Shown here piece by piece: positions 7,746 to 15,267 of a stretch of DNA of 22,943 nucleotides; positions within the stretch are counted from its first letter, which is position 1, and each line of letters begins with the position of its first letter. Both the position numbers and the translations under genes were made by a program. This DNA comes from Pseudomonadota bacterium. Lineage in GTDB: Bacteria; Myxococcota_A; Polyangia; Fen-1088. The notes beneath the pieces are model-generated. The model made no database searches. It was not told the DNA's origin and saw only the letters and a list, made by a program, of their open reading frames with translations. The DNA lies in contig JAEXQJ010000340.1 of the NCBI GenBank assembly GCA_023438785.1, positions 1 to 22,943 of the forward strand, read 5' to 3'.

Positions 7746-8411
7746 ATGGTGACCGCCGACGTATTCGTCTCCGAGCTTGAGCTGAAGAACCAGGAATCGT
7801 TCCGCAGCTTGATCGCCGCACACTATCTGCCCGCGCTGGCCGGCGAGGGCATCGCGGTGGCCGATGTCCTGCGCTGGGAAAGCAAGATGGTCATCGAGAG
7901 CGTGGAGAGCGCGGCCCTGTGGTTGGTGGACGCGGATTCGTTGGAGCTCAAGCTGGTCCTGGCCTCTGCCTGCGGCGACCGCGCTCGCCACTTTCGCCTG
8001 CTTTCGGATCGCCTCAGCGCCCTGGGCCTGGCGCCCGGGTCCTACGATCCGCGCCAGGGTGGCTACTCCAAGCTTTTCGCGTGCCTGCGCTCCATGCAAA
8101 CCAGCGAGGAAAGGCTGGCCGCGGGCTTCCTCGCCATGTCGGGGATGAGCTTGGCTCGCTTGGAAGCTCTGGCGACCTGGGCGGCCGGCAAGGAAGACGT
8201 GGCCACAGCCAGCCTGGTTCGTGAACAGATCATGCCCGACGAGCGCCAGCGCATCGAAGTCGGACGCGACATGCTGATCGCCGCGGCCGCGGGCGACGAT
8301 TCCCAGGCCCGCGCCCGTCGTGCCGCCTATCGCGCCATGGAGGTCATGGCCGAGCTCCACGAGCCCGCCACCTTGCGCAAGCTGCTCGGCCGCAGCCCGG
8401 CCCGCAAGTAG
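7746..8411 (+). CDS. Ferritin-like (four-helix) protein with partly lost metal-ligand pattern, function unknown
   Basis: 221 aa, all-helical in appearance, with no signal peptide or membrane helix. GDRARHFRLLSDRL (77-90) recalls the (D/E)ExRH helix of ferritin-like hydroxylases. EQIMPDERQRIEVG (160-173) recalls the second E...DExxH helix; here the usual His is Arg169, and the Glu three residues before His82 is Arg79. Thus, if it is a ferritin-like protein, some ligands are missing. This assignment is my pattern reading only. A possible promoter is TTGACG (7706-7711), 17 nt, AAGGAT. The gene stands alone after the TlpA-like gene and its TAG directly abuts the convergent phosphatase stop. Confidence 0.75.
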   Translation: MVTADVFVSELELKNQESFRSLIAAHYLPALAGEGIAVADVLRWESKMVIESVESAALWLVDADSLELKLVLASACGDRARHFRLLSDRLSALGLAPGSYDPRQGGYSKLFACLRSMQTSEERLAAGFLAMSGMSLARLEALATWAAGKEDVATASLVREQIMPDERQRIEVGRDMLIAAAAGDDSQARARRAAYRAMEVMAELHEPATLRKLLGRSPARK

Positions 8412-9167
8412 CTACGCCTCCACGTCGCAGACCACGACCGTGATGTTGTCGCGGCCGCCGCGCTGGTTGGCCAGGTCCACCAGGTTCTGCGCCACGCGAT
8501 CGCGAGGGCCTGCCATGAGACCGTCGAGTTCGTTCTCCTCCAGATAGCCGTGGAGGCCGTCGGAGCAGAGCATGAAGCGGTCGCCGGGAGAAAGGTCCAG
8601 GTCGATGGAGTCCACCTCGACGTAGTCCTGGTGGCCGACCGCGCGCGTGATCACGTTGCGGCCCGGTGAGGTGGCGGCCTCCTCGGGCGTGATGAGGCCC
8701 AGCTTGAGGCGGAAGTTCACCAGGGTGTGGTCCTCAGTCAATTGCACCGTCCGTCCGCGTCGCGTCAGGTACACCCGGCTGTCGCCTACCTGGGCGATGA
8801 AGGCCTTGTCCCGGGCGACGAGCAGCGCGGACAGTGTGCTGGACATGCCCTTCTGACGTGGGTCGAGCTGGCCCATGCCGAAGACCATGTAACAGGCCGA
8901 CTGCACCGCGCTCTCCAGAAGGCGGCGCACCAGCCCGCAATTCTCCTCGGTGGGGGCGGCAGAGTAGGCGGCCAAGGTTTTGCGCCAGCGCCTGACCCAG
9001 GACTGGACGAGGTCCACGGACTCGGCGCTCGCCACCTCGCCTTTGGCATTTCCACCTACGCCATCGCACACGACGTACAAGCCCAGCTCGTCGTCGCAAA
9101 GAAAGCTGTCTTCGTTGTGAGGACGGCGGCGTCCGACATCCGACCGCCCAGCCGACAGGGTACGCAT
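8412..9167 (-). CDS. PP2C-family (PPM) protein phosphatase
   Basis: A 251-aa cytoplasmic Ser/Thr phosphatase of the bacterial Stp/PrpC type. All PP2C motifs are present: RRPHNEDS (14-21), CDGVGG (34-39, metal Asp35), GMSSTLSALL (107-116), QVGDSRVYL (126-134), DHTLV, ITRAVG, LCSDGLHGYL (200-209, metal Asp203) and GGRDNITVVV (237-246, metal Asp240). It needs Mn/Mg for hydrolysis. It is transcribed away from the kinase gene across a 99-bp spacer, a common arrangement for opposing enzymes. TATCAT (9182-9187, minus strand) is a possible -10, 14 nt before the ATG; no Shine-Dalgarno is visible. Confidence 0.95.
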   Translation of the reverse strand: MRTLSAGRSDVGRRRPHNEDSFLCDDELGLYVVCDGVGGNAKGEVASAESVDLVQSWVRRWRKTLAAYSAAPTEENCGLVRRLLESAVQSACYMVFGMGQLDPRQKGMSSTLSALLVARDKAFIAQVGDSRVYLTRRGRTVQLTEDHTLVNFRLKLGLITPEEAATSPGRNVITRAVGHQDYVEVDSIDLDLSPGDRFMLCSDGLHGYLEENELDGLMAGPRDRVAQNLVDLANQRGGRDNITVVVCDVEA

Positions 9168-9251
9168 GAAGTGGAAGAGCGATGATAACCCGAAACGCTG
9201 CGAGCGGCTCGCGTCGACTTTCGCCGCGGCTCCACGCGATTTCAGGCGTGT

Positions 9252-9257
9252 TAAAGT
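9252..9257 (+). promoter_or_regulatory. -10-like TAAAGT 9 nt before the kinase ATG
   Basis: TAAAGT (TAnnnT) is followed by 9 nt and ATG 9267. No clear -35 is visible. The spacing matches the other candidate leaderless starts in this window. Confidence 0.4.
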
Positions 9258-9266
9258 GAGTCGGTG

Positions 9267-11390
9267 ATGCCCGAAGAGGGAAAGGCAATTTCATTTCCCT
9301 CGCAGTTCGGCCGCTACACCTTGGTTCAGCGGCTGGCGACCGGAGGAATGGCCGAGGTTTTCAAGGCCAAGATCGTCTCCGCGCACGGCTTCGAAAAGCT
9401 GCTGGTCATCAAGCGCATCCTGCCCAACCTGGCCGCGGACAAGACCTTCGTCTCCATGTTCATCGACGAGGCCAAGCTGACGGCCCAGTTGATTCACCCC
9501 AAGATCGTCCAGGTCACCGACTTCGGCGAGGTCAGTGGGCAATACTTCATCGCCCTGGAATTCGTGGACGGCTTCGACGGCCTGGCCCTCTTGCGCTCGG
9601 CCGCGCAGAAGCAGGTTCGCCTGCCCATTCCGATTTGCATGTTCATCGCCATGGAGGTGCTGGACGCGCTGGACTACGCCCACAACGCCAAGGACGGGGA
9701 GGGCAAGCCCATGCACCTGGTCCACCGGGACATCTCGCCCTCCAACGTGTTCATCGCCCGTCGCGGGGACGTGAAGCTGGGTGACTTCGGTATCGCTCAC
9801 GCTCAGGAGCGCGAGTCCAAGACGCAGACCGGGACGCTCAAGGGCAAGTACGGGTACATGTCGCCTGAGCAGGTGGTGGGGGGCGAAATCGACGCGCGCA
9901 GCGACATCTTCGCGGTGGGCATCGTGCTGGCGGAGATGCTGATGGGCAAGCGTCTGTTCACCGCGCCCAACGATCTCGACGTCCTGCTCATGGTGCGCGA
10001 TGCGCGGCTCGAACGTTTCGACAAGCACTGCAAGGATCTGCCGCCTGAGCTGGATCAGATCGTTCGCAAGGCGCTGGCCAAGAATCTGGAGGATCGCTTC
10101 CAGAACGCGGCCGAATTCCGCAACGCCTTGGACGATCTGCAGTTCCGTTTCGGGCTGCGCGTGGGACCACCAGATCTGGGCCTCCTGGCGGCGGACCTGT
10201 TCGACACGGGGCCGGACGCCATGGCCAAGCTCAAGGAACATGGCCAGCGCTGGCAGATCAAAGCGTCTCGTGCCCTCTCGGCGCGAACTCCGCTGCCCGT
10301 GTCTGCCGAACCCGAGCTCATCGATGCGACGTCCCTGGTGACCGAGGAGGGAGCGGTGAATCCGGAGACGGTGGTGGCCGCGCTCGACGATGCGTTGTCC
10401 AAGGCGGTGTCGCTGGTGGAGCTGGATCAGTACGCCACGCCCGAGCCCTCGCCGGGGCCGGGGTGGTCACCGTCCGTCGTCGATCACATGACCGGCGGGC
10501 GGGCCGCACCGGATCCGGTGCGCCCCGATCCCCTTCTCTCGGCCAGCTCCAGTTGGCGGACCGTTGGCAGCACGGGGTCCGGGGGACGTCCTGCCCTGGC
10601 CCCGCCGTGGAACAGCCCTGGTGCGGCTGCCGTGCCGTCCGAGAAGACCGAAGTCGACAGGGGTGCGGTCGATGGCGCGCCCGACAACACGGGCGATCTG
10701 GGCGTGATCTCGACCATGCGTGTCTTCGCCGACTTGGCCGTGGTGGCGGAGACCGGCCTTCTGCGTTTCAGCAACGGTCGCCAGCTCAAGGACGTGTACC
10801 TGGTCCGCGGCGCGCCCGAGTCGGTCAACTCGAACTTGCCCGCCGATCGCTTCGGTGAATACCTGGTCACGCGCGGCTTTCTGCGCCTCTCGGATCTGGA
10901 GCGGGCGCTCACCGAACTGCCGCGTTTTTCCGGCAAGCTGGGCGAGGCGTTGGTGGGTCTGGGCTTCATGCGGCCCCTGGATGTGTTCCGCTTGCTCTCG
11001 CAGCAGGTGCGGGAGCGCGTGATGGAGCTCTTTGGTTGGCTTGAGGGCGAGTTCAGCTTCTTTCGCGGCATGCGCAACCCGGTGGAGGCCTTCCCGCTTG
11101 GACTCAACAGCTTCGAGATCCTGGGCGCGGGCGTGCTGGCCCTGAACTACGAGTTCCTGCAAAGCCGCTTCGCACCCCTGCTCGGTTTCCACCCGCGGGC
11201 CATGCCCAATCCACGCATCAACCCCGAGTCTTTCCGGCTCGGACCGACGCCGCGCGAGGTCTGGGGACTGCTTGATGGGACCCGTACGCTGGCCGAATGG
11301 AATCAGCGTTTCAGCTCACCCGACGAGCTGCTGACGTTCTACCGGACCCTGTACCTGCTGGTCGAAACCAGCCTGGCGCAGTTCGAGTAG
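9267..11390 (+). CDS. Ser/Thr protein kinase with C-terminal DUF4388 (PATAN-like) domain
   Basis: 707 aa. The Hanks-type kinase domain spans about residues 15-290: G-loop LATGGMAEVF (23-32), VIKR Lys49, alpha-C Glu68, HRDISPSN (153-160, catalytic Asp155), DFG (Asp173) and the MSPE activation-segment end (198-201). All key residues are intact, so it should be active. A Pro/Ser/Gly-rich linker of about 150 residues follows. The C-terminal part (about 475-705) begins GDLGVISTMRVFADL and contains LLRFSNGRQLKDVYLVRG, typical of DUF4388 modules in myxobacterial regulators. No transmembrane helix, so a cytoplasmic kinase. ATG 9267 is preferred over GTG 9264. It diverges from the PP2C gene, whose product may reverse its phosphorylation. 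Confidence 0.95.
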   Translation: MPEEGKAISFPSQFGRYTLVQRLATGGMAEVFKAKIVSAHGFEKLLVIKRILPNLAADKTFVSMFIDEAKLTAQLIHPKIVQVTDFGEVSGQYFIALEFVDGFDGLALLRSAAQKQVRLPIPICMFIAMEVLDALDYAHNAKDGEGKPMHLVHRDISPSNVFIARRGDVKLGDFGIAHAQERESKTQTGTLKGKYGYMSPEQVVGGEIDARSDIFAVGIVLAEMLMGKRLFTAPNDLDVLLMVRDARLERFDKHCKDLPPELDQIVRKALAKNLEDRFQNAAEFRNALDDLQFRFGLRVGPPDLGLLAADLFDTGPDAMAKLKEHGQRWQIKASRALSARTPLPVSAEPELIDATSLVTEEGAVNPETVVAALDDALSKAVSLVELDQYATPEPSPGPGWSPSVVDHMTGGRAAPDPVRPDPLLSASSSWRTVGSTGSGGRPALAPPWNSPGAAAVPSEKTEVDRGAVDGAPDNTGDLGVISTMRVFADLAVVAETGLLRFSNGRQLKDVYLVRGAPESVNSNLPADRFGEYLVTRGFLRLSDLERALTELPRFSGKLGEALVGLGFMRPLDVFRLLSQQVRERVMELFGWLEGEFSFFRGMRNPVEAFPLGLNSFEILGAGVLALNYEFLQSRFAPLLGFHPRAMPNPRINPESFRLGPTPREVWGLLDGTRTLAEWNQRFSSPDELLTFYRTLYLLVETSLAQFE

Positions 11391-11394
11391 CAGG

Positions 11395-12330
11395 CTACGT
11401 GCGCTGGGCCCACGGGGGCGGCGGCGCCTCGATGACCACCGTCTGTCGCGTGCGCGGGTGCACGAACGTGACCGAGGCCGCGTGCAGATGGAGGAGCGAC
11501 GGGCTCTCCTGAGCGTCTTCGGACTGCCCGTAGGTCGTGTCGCCGACCACGGGAATGCCCAGGTAGGCCAGATGGGCGCGCACTTGATGGGTGCGACCCT
11601 TGCTCAAACGGGCCCCAACCAAGGCGGTCTGCGCACGTTGCTCGAGCAGCCAGACCTCGGTGAGCGCCGGCAAGGGCTGGCGCCCACCGGCCAGTTTCAC
11701 GCGCCGACCGTGGCGACCGGTTCGCCCGATGGGCACGGCCACCGTGAACCGGCCTGCCTCGGGTCCCGGGCTGACGAAGTCTCTTTCGCCGGGCGCGAGC
11801 GTGGGGAAGCGCCCCACGACCTCGGAGACATACGTCTTGCTGCAATCGGCGCCCGCCATGGCCGCGCGGAGGTCATCCCAACTGGCGCGGCTGCGCGCGG
11901 CGATGAGCACCCCCGTGGTGCCACGATCGAGGCGGTGCACCAGGCCGCCCTCGCGTGGATCAGGCGACGCGGAGGCGCACTCGGGGAAGAGCGCCGCGAT
12001 GGCCGCCGCTGCGCTCGGGCCCTCGCCGGGACGGAGCGGATGCGACGGCATGCCGGCCGGCTTGGCCACCGCGATCAAACCCTCGTCTTCGTAGAGGACC
12101 TGCACGGGCAGAGCCACCGGTTGCAGGGTTGGCGCACGGGTCTCACTGACCTCGACGATCTGCCCGGACTGCAGGCGCTCGCCCTTCTTGGCCATCCGTC
12201 CGTTGACCCGCGCCGCCCCGCTGGCGAGCAGCCGTCGTGCCGCGGCCGTGCTGGGGGCGAGTCCGTGTTGCGCCACGAAGGCGTCCAGACGGAGCCCGGC
12301 CTCGGTCTCCTGTACCGTGAGTTTGGTCAT
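11395..12330 (-). CDS. RluA-family 23S rRNA/tRNA pseudouridine synthase
   Basis: 311 aa. An N-terminal S4 RNA-binding domain (about 4-65, with RLDAFVAQ and ARRLLASGAARVNG) is followed by the RluA catalytic domain. Motif II HRLDRGTTG (132-140) carries the catalytic Asp135. Other landmarks are AVAKPAGMPSHP (87-98), KTYVSEVVG and LSKGRTHQVRAHLAYLG. The S4 domain favours the RluC/RluD branch, but I cannot tell which uridines it modifies. It starts 4 nt after the mltD-like stop, with GGGAAG upstream inside that gene, so they probably share a transcript. Its stop is 4 nt from the convergent kinase stop. Confidence 0.95.
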   Translation of the reverse strand: MTKLTVQETEAGLRLDAFVAQHGLAPSTAAARRLLASGAARVNGRMAKKGERLQSGQIVEVSETRAPTLQPVALPVQVLYEDEGLIAVAKPAGMPSHPLRPGEGPSAAAAIAALFPECASASPDPREGGLVHRLDRGTTGVLIAARSRASWDDLRAAMAGADCSKTYVSEVVGRFPTLAPGERDFVSPGPEAGRFTVAVPIGRTGRHGRRVKLAGGRQPLPALTEVWLLEQRAQTALVGARLSKGRTHQVRAHLAYLGIPVVGDTTYGQSEDAQESPSLLHLHAASVTFVHPRTRQTVVIEAPPPPWAQRT

Positions 12331-12334
12331 AGCT

Positions 12335-14491
12335 TCAGCGCTTCCCGGCGGGCTTCTTGCTGGGCGTGGCTACCTTGGCCACGGGTTTGCTCGCGCGGGG
12401 CGCGGGCTTGGCGCCCTTGGGGGATGCCTTGGCCGGAGCGGGGCGCTGAGCCGCGCTCTTGAGCAGCGGACGCGACGGCGTGGCCATCGCGGCGTGTCTG
12501 CCGACGCCCTTTCCCGATCGGCCCAAACCGCTCGGGCCAGGCGCGTTCTTGGCGACCACGGGCTTGCCCGACGGGCTGCTCGTGATCTCGCGCGGCAGCG
12601 TCGGCGTGGGGGAATAAACGATGACCCTTTGTCCGTCAGCCAGCTCGCTGGTGGCGGAGAGGCGGTTGATGCGTGCCAGATCGCCAGGGGACAGGCCATA
12701 GCGTTTGGCGATCTTGGTCAGCGTGTCCCCCGGTCGAGCCGTGTACTGCAACCGCGTCTTGCCCCGACGTGCCGCCTCCAGGGCCAAAAACTCCTCGGAC
12801 CCCAGCGTCACCACGCGCAGCTTGTCGGAATCGAGCAGCAACACACCCGCGCGGTCGAAATCCTTCTCGACGAAGACGCGCAGGATGAGCTTGGGTTGTA
12901 GCTTGGCCTCCGCGTCGATGTTGTTCCACTCGAGCAGGTCATCCGGGGACACGCCGAAGGTGTCCGCTATCTCCTCCAACGTGTCGCCGTCGCGCGTCCG
13001 GTAGAAGACCGGTTCGCGGCCCTCGGTGTGGGATACGCGATCGGGCACGGCGACCAAGATGGTGTCGTCGTCTTCCGGCGCGGCGGCCGGCGTGGCCGTT
13101 CGCGAGGGCACGAGGATGGTGGTTCCCCCGCGCAACTCGCCGGTGTCGGACACGCCGTTGAGCCGGCGCAGCTCGCGCGTGCTGATGCCCCGGGCACCGG
13201 CCACGTCGTCCAGGGTTTCGCCAAAACGCAGGACCAGCGTCTCCAGCCGTTCCTTCGATGAATGCGCCGAGGCCACGGCTTGGGCGAACAGCTCGCTCGC
13301 GCCCGCCGGAATGCGCACCGTGGTCGCGCCTCGATCGGGCGGCGTGCGGCCACGCACCAACTCGGGGTTGAGGGCTTCCATCACGTCGGGCCGCGCCCCC
13401 GCGGCGCGGGCCAGGGCGGCCAGCGCGGTCCCGCCCGGCACCTCGACCGTGTCGTACGTCCACGGCGGATCAGCCAACACGTCGTCGAAGCCGAAGGCAT
13501 GGCGGTTGTGGCCCACGATGGCCGCCGCGATGATCTTGGGAACGTAGAGCGTGGTCTCCCAGGGCAGGCCTGCCTCGTGCCGACACAGTTCCCAATAGTC
13601 GTTGGTGTTGTAGCGGGCGATGGAGCGCAGCACGGCCCCGTAGCCCGCGTTGTAGGCCGCGAAGGCCAGGTGCCAGGAGCCGAAGCGCACGTACAGATCC
13701 TTGAGGAAACGCGCCGCCGATTCAGAGGCGCGTTCGGGATCCCGGCGGCCGTCGACCCAATAGCTGACCTCGACGCCGTAGGCGCGCGCCACGGCGGGCA
13801 TGAACTGCCAGACGCCGCCCGCGCTCTTGTTGGAGGTGGCGCCAGGCTCGAAGCCGCTCTCCACCATGGCCAAGTAGATGATGTCGCGCGGAAGCTGATT
13901 CCGATCCAAGGACCGCTCGATGGGGGCGCGGAAGCGCTCCATTCGGCGCAACCAGGAGGCCATGATGGCGCGGCCCTTGGGGTTGCTTTTGAAGTACTCC
14001 AGATAGCGCAGGACCTGCGGTTCCCAGCGCACGGGCAGCTCGGGCATCTTGAGCGAGCTCAGCCAGGTGGGCCGGCTCTGTCCACCGCCCGCGGCGGAGC
14101 GCGGCTCGTCGGGAGTGCGCAACTCGCTTGGTATGTCCCCCGTGCCGCCCCAGCGTCCGGTGAGTCCCGGCGGCAGAGGACGCGCCAAATCGTCGGGCTC
14201 CGCGCCGGGCGGGGTCGGAAGTCCGGCCCGAGGGAAGGCCTGTTCTTCGAAGCGGCGCAATTCGCGCAACTCCGGGCTCTCGGGCTCGTCGTCGTCGTCG
14301 ACCGGGATCCCGCGCACCGCACGCCGTTCAGCGGCGCTCTCGCGCACGGGCTCAAGATCGGTCGATTTGCTCGGATCGGCTCGGCCGGCGGAGGCCAGTC
14401 GCGGCGCCGCGGGGGCTGCCTGCGCGGCCGGCCATAGCGGCGCCGCGCCAACCAGCAGAAGAGAGAGAGCAGCACAGGCACGGGGCCGCAT
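12335..14491 (-). CDS. mltD: MltD-like membrane-associated lytic murein transglycosylase with LysM domains
   Basis: 718 aa, exported: the signal peptide ends near AAQA at residue 25. A long acidic/Pro linker leads to the SLT domain (about 185-340): YLAMVESGFEP with catalytic Glu211, then GGVWQFMP, FAAYNAGYG and WETTLYVPKI. One degenerate LysM-like segment (347-395) and three clearer LysM modules (about 419-462, 495-540, 580-627) follow, which bind peptidoglycan glycan strands. The last 40 residues are Lys/Ala/Pro-rich and strongly basic. No lipobox Cys, so unlike E. coli MltD it is probably periplasmic or wall-bound. It cleaves peptidoglycan to 1,6-anhydromuropeptides. It heads an operon with the pseudouridine synthase and diverges from tatA. 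Confidence 0.93.
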   Translation of the reverse strand: MRPRACAALSLLLVGAAPLWPAAQAAPAAPRLASAGRADPSKSTDLEPVRESAAERRAVRGIPVDDDDEPESPELRELRRFEEQAFPRAGLPTPPGAEPDDLARPLPPGLTGRWGGTGDIPSELRTPDEPRSAAGGGQSRPTWLSSLKMPELPVRWEPQVLRYLEYFKSNPKGRAIMASWLRRMERFRAPIERSLDRNQLPRDIIYLAMVESGFEPGATSNKSAGGVWQFMPAVARAYGVEVSYWVDGRRDPERASESAARFLKDLYVRFGSWHLAFAAYNAGYGAVLRSIARYNTNDYWELCRHEAGLPWETTLYVPKIIAAAIVGHNRHAFGFDDVLADPPWTYDTVEVPGGTALAALARAAGARPDVMEALNPELVRGRTPPDRGATTVRIPAGASELFAQAVASAHSSKERLETLVLRFGETLDDVAGARGISTRELRRLNGVSDTGELRGGTTILVPSRTATPAAAPEDDDTILVAVPDRVSHTEGREPVFYRTRDGDTLEEIADTFGVSPDDLLEWNNIDAEAKLQPKLILRVFVEKDFDRAGVLLLDSDKLRVVTLGSEEFLALEAARRGKTRLQYTARPGDTLTKIAKRYGLSPGDLARINRLSATSELADGQRVIVYSPTPTLPREITSSPSGKPVVAKNAPGPSGLGRSGKGVGRHAAMATPSRPLLKSAAQRPAPAKASPKGAKPAPRASKPVAKVATPSKKPAGKR

Positions 14492-14499
14492 GAGGTCGG

Positions 14500-14528
14500 A
14501 TGCTACCGGATTGGCCCATCGCCACCAA
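14500..14528 (-). promoter_or_regulatory. Candidate promoter of mltD: TTGGTG-17-TAGCAT
   Basis: On the minus strand TTGGTG (14523-14528) and TAGCAT (14500-14505) are separated by 17 nt. The -10 ends 8 nt before ATG 14491, and there is no Shine-Dalgarno (the spacer is CCGACCTC). This predicts a leaderless or near-leaderless transcript. Confidence 0.45.
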
Positions 14529-14548
14529 GAAACCTACCAGAGCGTGGT

Positions 14549-14577
14549 TTGCCCCACTTGGGCGGTGATGGTATAGG
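14549..14577 (+). promoter_or_regulatory. Candidate promoter of tatA: TTGCCC-17-TATAGG
   Basis: TTGCCC (14549-14554) and TATAGG (14572-14577) have a 17-nt spacer, with the -10 ending 8 nt before ATG 14586. AGGTGG at 14575-14580 could instead be a Shine-Dalgarno, so the two readings compete. Confidence 0.35.
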
Positions 14578-14585
14578 TGGGCCGC

Positions 14586-14807
14586 ATGTTTGGCCTTGGG
14601 GCGCCGGAACTCGTCCTGATACTGCTGGTCATCGTCGTCGTGTTCGGCGCGACCAAGCTTCCGCAGTTGGGTGATGGGCTGGGCCGCGCCATCAAGAACT
14701 TCAAACGGGCGGTCAACACGGGCAACGAAATCGATGTCACGCCCAAAAAATCCGAGCTGTCTGGTGAGGCTGTGAAGGCGCAGGCGTCCAAGTCCGAGAG
14801 TAAGTAG
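14586..14807 (+). CDS. tatA: Sec-independent translocase subunit TatA/TatE
   Basis: A 73-aa single-span inner-membrane protein of the twin-arginine translocase, which forms the pore-like component for export of folded proteins. A short N-terminal helix (MFGLGAPELVLILLVIVVVFG) leads to the hinge FGATKLPQLG, an amphipathic helix (GRAIKNFKRAV) and a charged Lys/Ser/Glu-rich tail, all classic TatA. ATG 14586 fits the family start better than GTG 14577. tatB and tatC are not in this window. A weak GCCC/GGGC hairpin with a short T-rich stretch follows the stop. Confidence 0.95.
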   Translation: MFGLGAPELVLILLVIVVVFGATKLPQLGDGLGRAIKNFKRAVNTGNEIDVTPKKSELSGEAVKAQASKSESK

Positions 14808-14845
14808 CCCGACGGGCATTGCTTTTGCGGGCCGCGCAACCTACC

Positions 14846-14885
14846 CGCGCGTGGAGAGAGCCACAGGTGTGTCTCTCGACGCGCG
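14846..14885. repeat. 40-nt imperfect inverted repeat downstream of tatA
   Basis: Arms: CGCGCGT (14846-14852) pairs with ACGCGCG (14879-14885), GAGAGA (14854-14859) with TCTCTC (14872-14877), and CACA (62-65 of the same block) with TGTG across GG. Only one G-G mismatch and a GC bulge interrupt it. It has no T-tract after it, so it is not a classic intrinsic terminator. It could stabilise the tatA mRNA end, halt transcription in another way, or be an operator for the downstream gene. Confidence 0.8.
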
Positions 14886-14922
14886 AATTCCTATGTGTTT
14901 ACATGGACTTGGGAATTCGTGC
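14881..14922. repeat. Second inverted repeat, overlapping the first, upstream of the PHB-regulator-like gene
   Basis: GCGCGAATTCC (14881-14891) pairs with GGAATTCGTGC (14912-14922) at 10 of 11 positions. A smaller nested dyad ATGT-GTTT-ACAT lies at 14893-14904. Bases 14881-14885 are also the 3' arm of the preceding dyad, so the two hairpins cannot form together. It ends 34 nt before ATG 14957, a position suited to an operator or leader structure. Confidence 0.65.
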
Positions 14923-14956
14923 TTGACGCGACATATTGACGGGTCAAGATAATTGC

Positions 14957-15214
14957 ATGACGGTACGCACGATCAAGAGATACTCCAACAGAAAACTGTA
15001 TGACACAGCGGATAGCCACTATGTCACCCTGCAGCAGATCGCTGGTCTGATTCGCAACGGTGATGAGATTCGCGTCATCGACAAGACGACGCAGCAGGAT
15101 CTCACGGCGGCTACCATGGCGCAGATCATCTTCGAAGAGGAGAAGCGCGGGCCTCGCCTCCCGGTCGAGGGTCTTCGACGTATCATCCGCAGCGGTTTGC
15201 CGACTCACTCGTAG
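14957..15214 (+). CDS. Short protein with polyhydroxyalkanoate-regulator (PHB_acc_N/PhaR-type) DNA-binding domain
   Basis: 85 aa. Nearly the whole protein is the PhaR N-terminal domain: RTIKRYSNRKLYDTADSHYVTL at residues 4-25, then IAGLIRNGDEIRVIDKTT and DLTAATMAQIIFEEEKR. In PHB-forming bacteria PhaR represses phasin and its own gene and is released by nascent PHB granules. Here the C-terminal PHB-binding part is absent, so it could be a general small DNA-binding regulator. No phasin or PHB synthase gene is in the window. I chose ATG 14957 because the conserved region starts at residue 4. TTGACG lies at 14923-14928, but no well-spaced -10 is convincing. Confidence 0.88.
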   Translation: MTVRTIKRYSNRKLYDTADSHYVTLQQIAGLIRNGDEIRVIDKTTQQDLTAATMAQIIFEEEKRGPRLPVEGLRRIIRSGLPTHS

Positions 15215-15228
15215 TTCCAGAGTGCATC

Positions 15229-15253
15229 CCGGCCAGCCCGCGTGGCTGGCCGG
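15229..15253. terminator. Bidirectional hairpin between convergent genes
   Basis: A perfect 10-bp stem, CCGGCCAGCC with GGCTGGCCGG, and loop CGCGT, lies 15 nt after the PHB-regulator-like stop and 15 nt beyond the stop of the opposite outer-membrane gene. There is no T-run on either side, so termination efficiency is uncertain, but placement and symmetry suit both transcripts. Confidence 0.7.
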
Positions 15254-15267
15254 TCACATGCAAGCGG

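Noticed and set aside
9291..10241. 316-aa minus-strand frame opposite the kinase
   Set aside because: Antisense shadow of the intact kinase domain; no family resemblance.
13262..14437. 391-aa plus-strand frame opposite mltD
   Set aside because: Its composition (Gly/Arg/His/Ala-rich, no domains) is typical of a shadow frame in GC-rich DNA; the minus-strand gene has clear catalytic and LysM motifs.
14807..14830. Intrinsic terminator right after tatA (GCCC/GGGC with a short T-rich stretch)
   Set aside because: The stem is only 4 bp and the T-rich part is interrupted, so I would not call it as a terminator.
14923..14953. Promoter TTGACG-19-GATAAT for the PhaR-domain gene
   Set aside because: The spacer is long and the -10 ends 3 nt before ATG 14957, which would place the transcript start inside the gene. 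The TTGACG may belong to a different arrangement.
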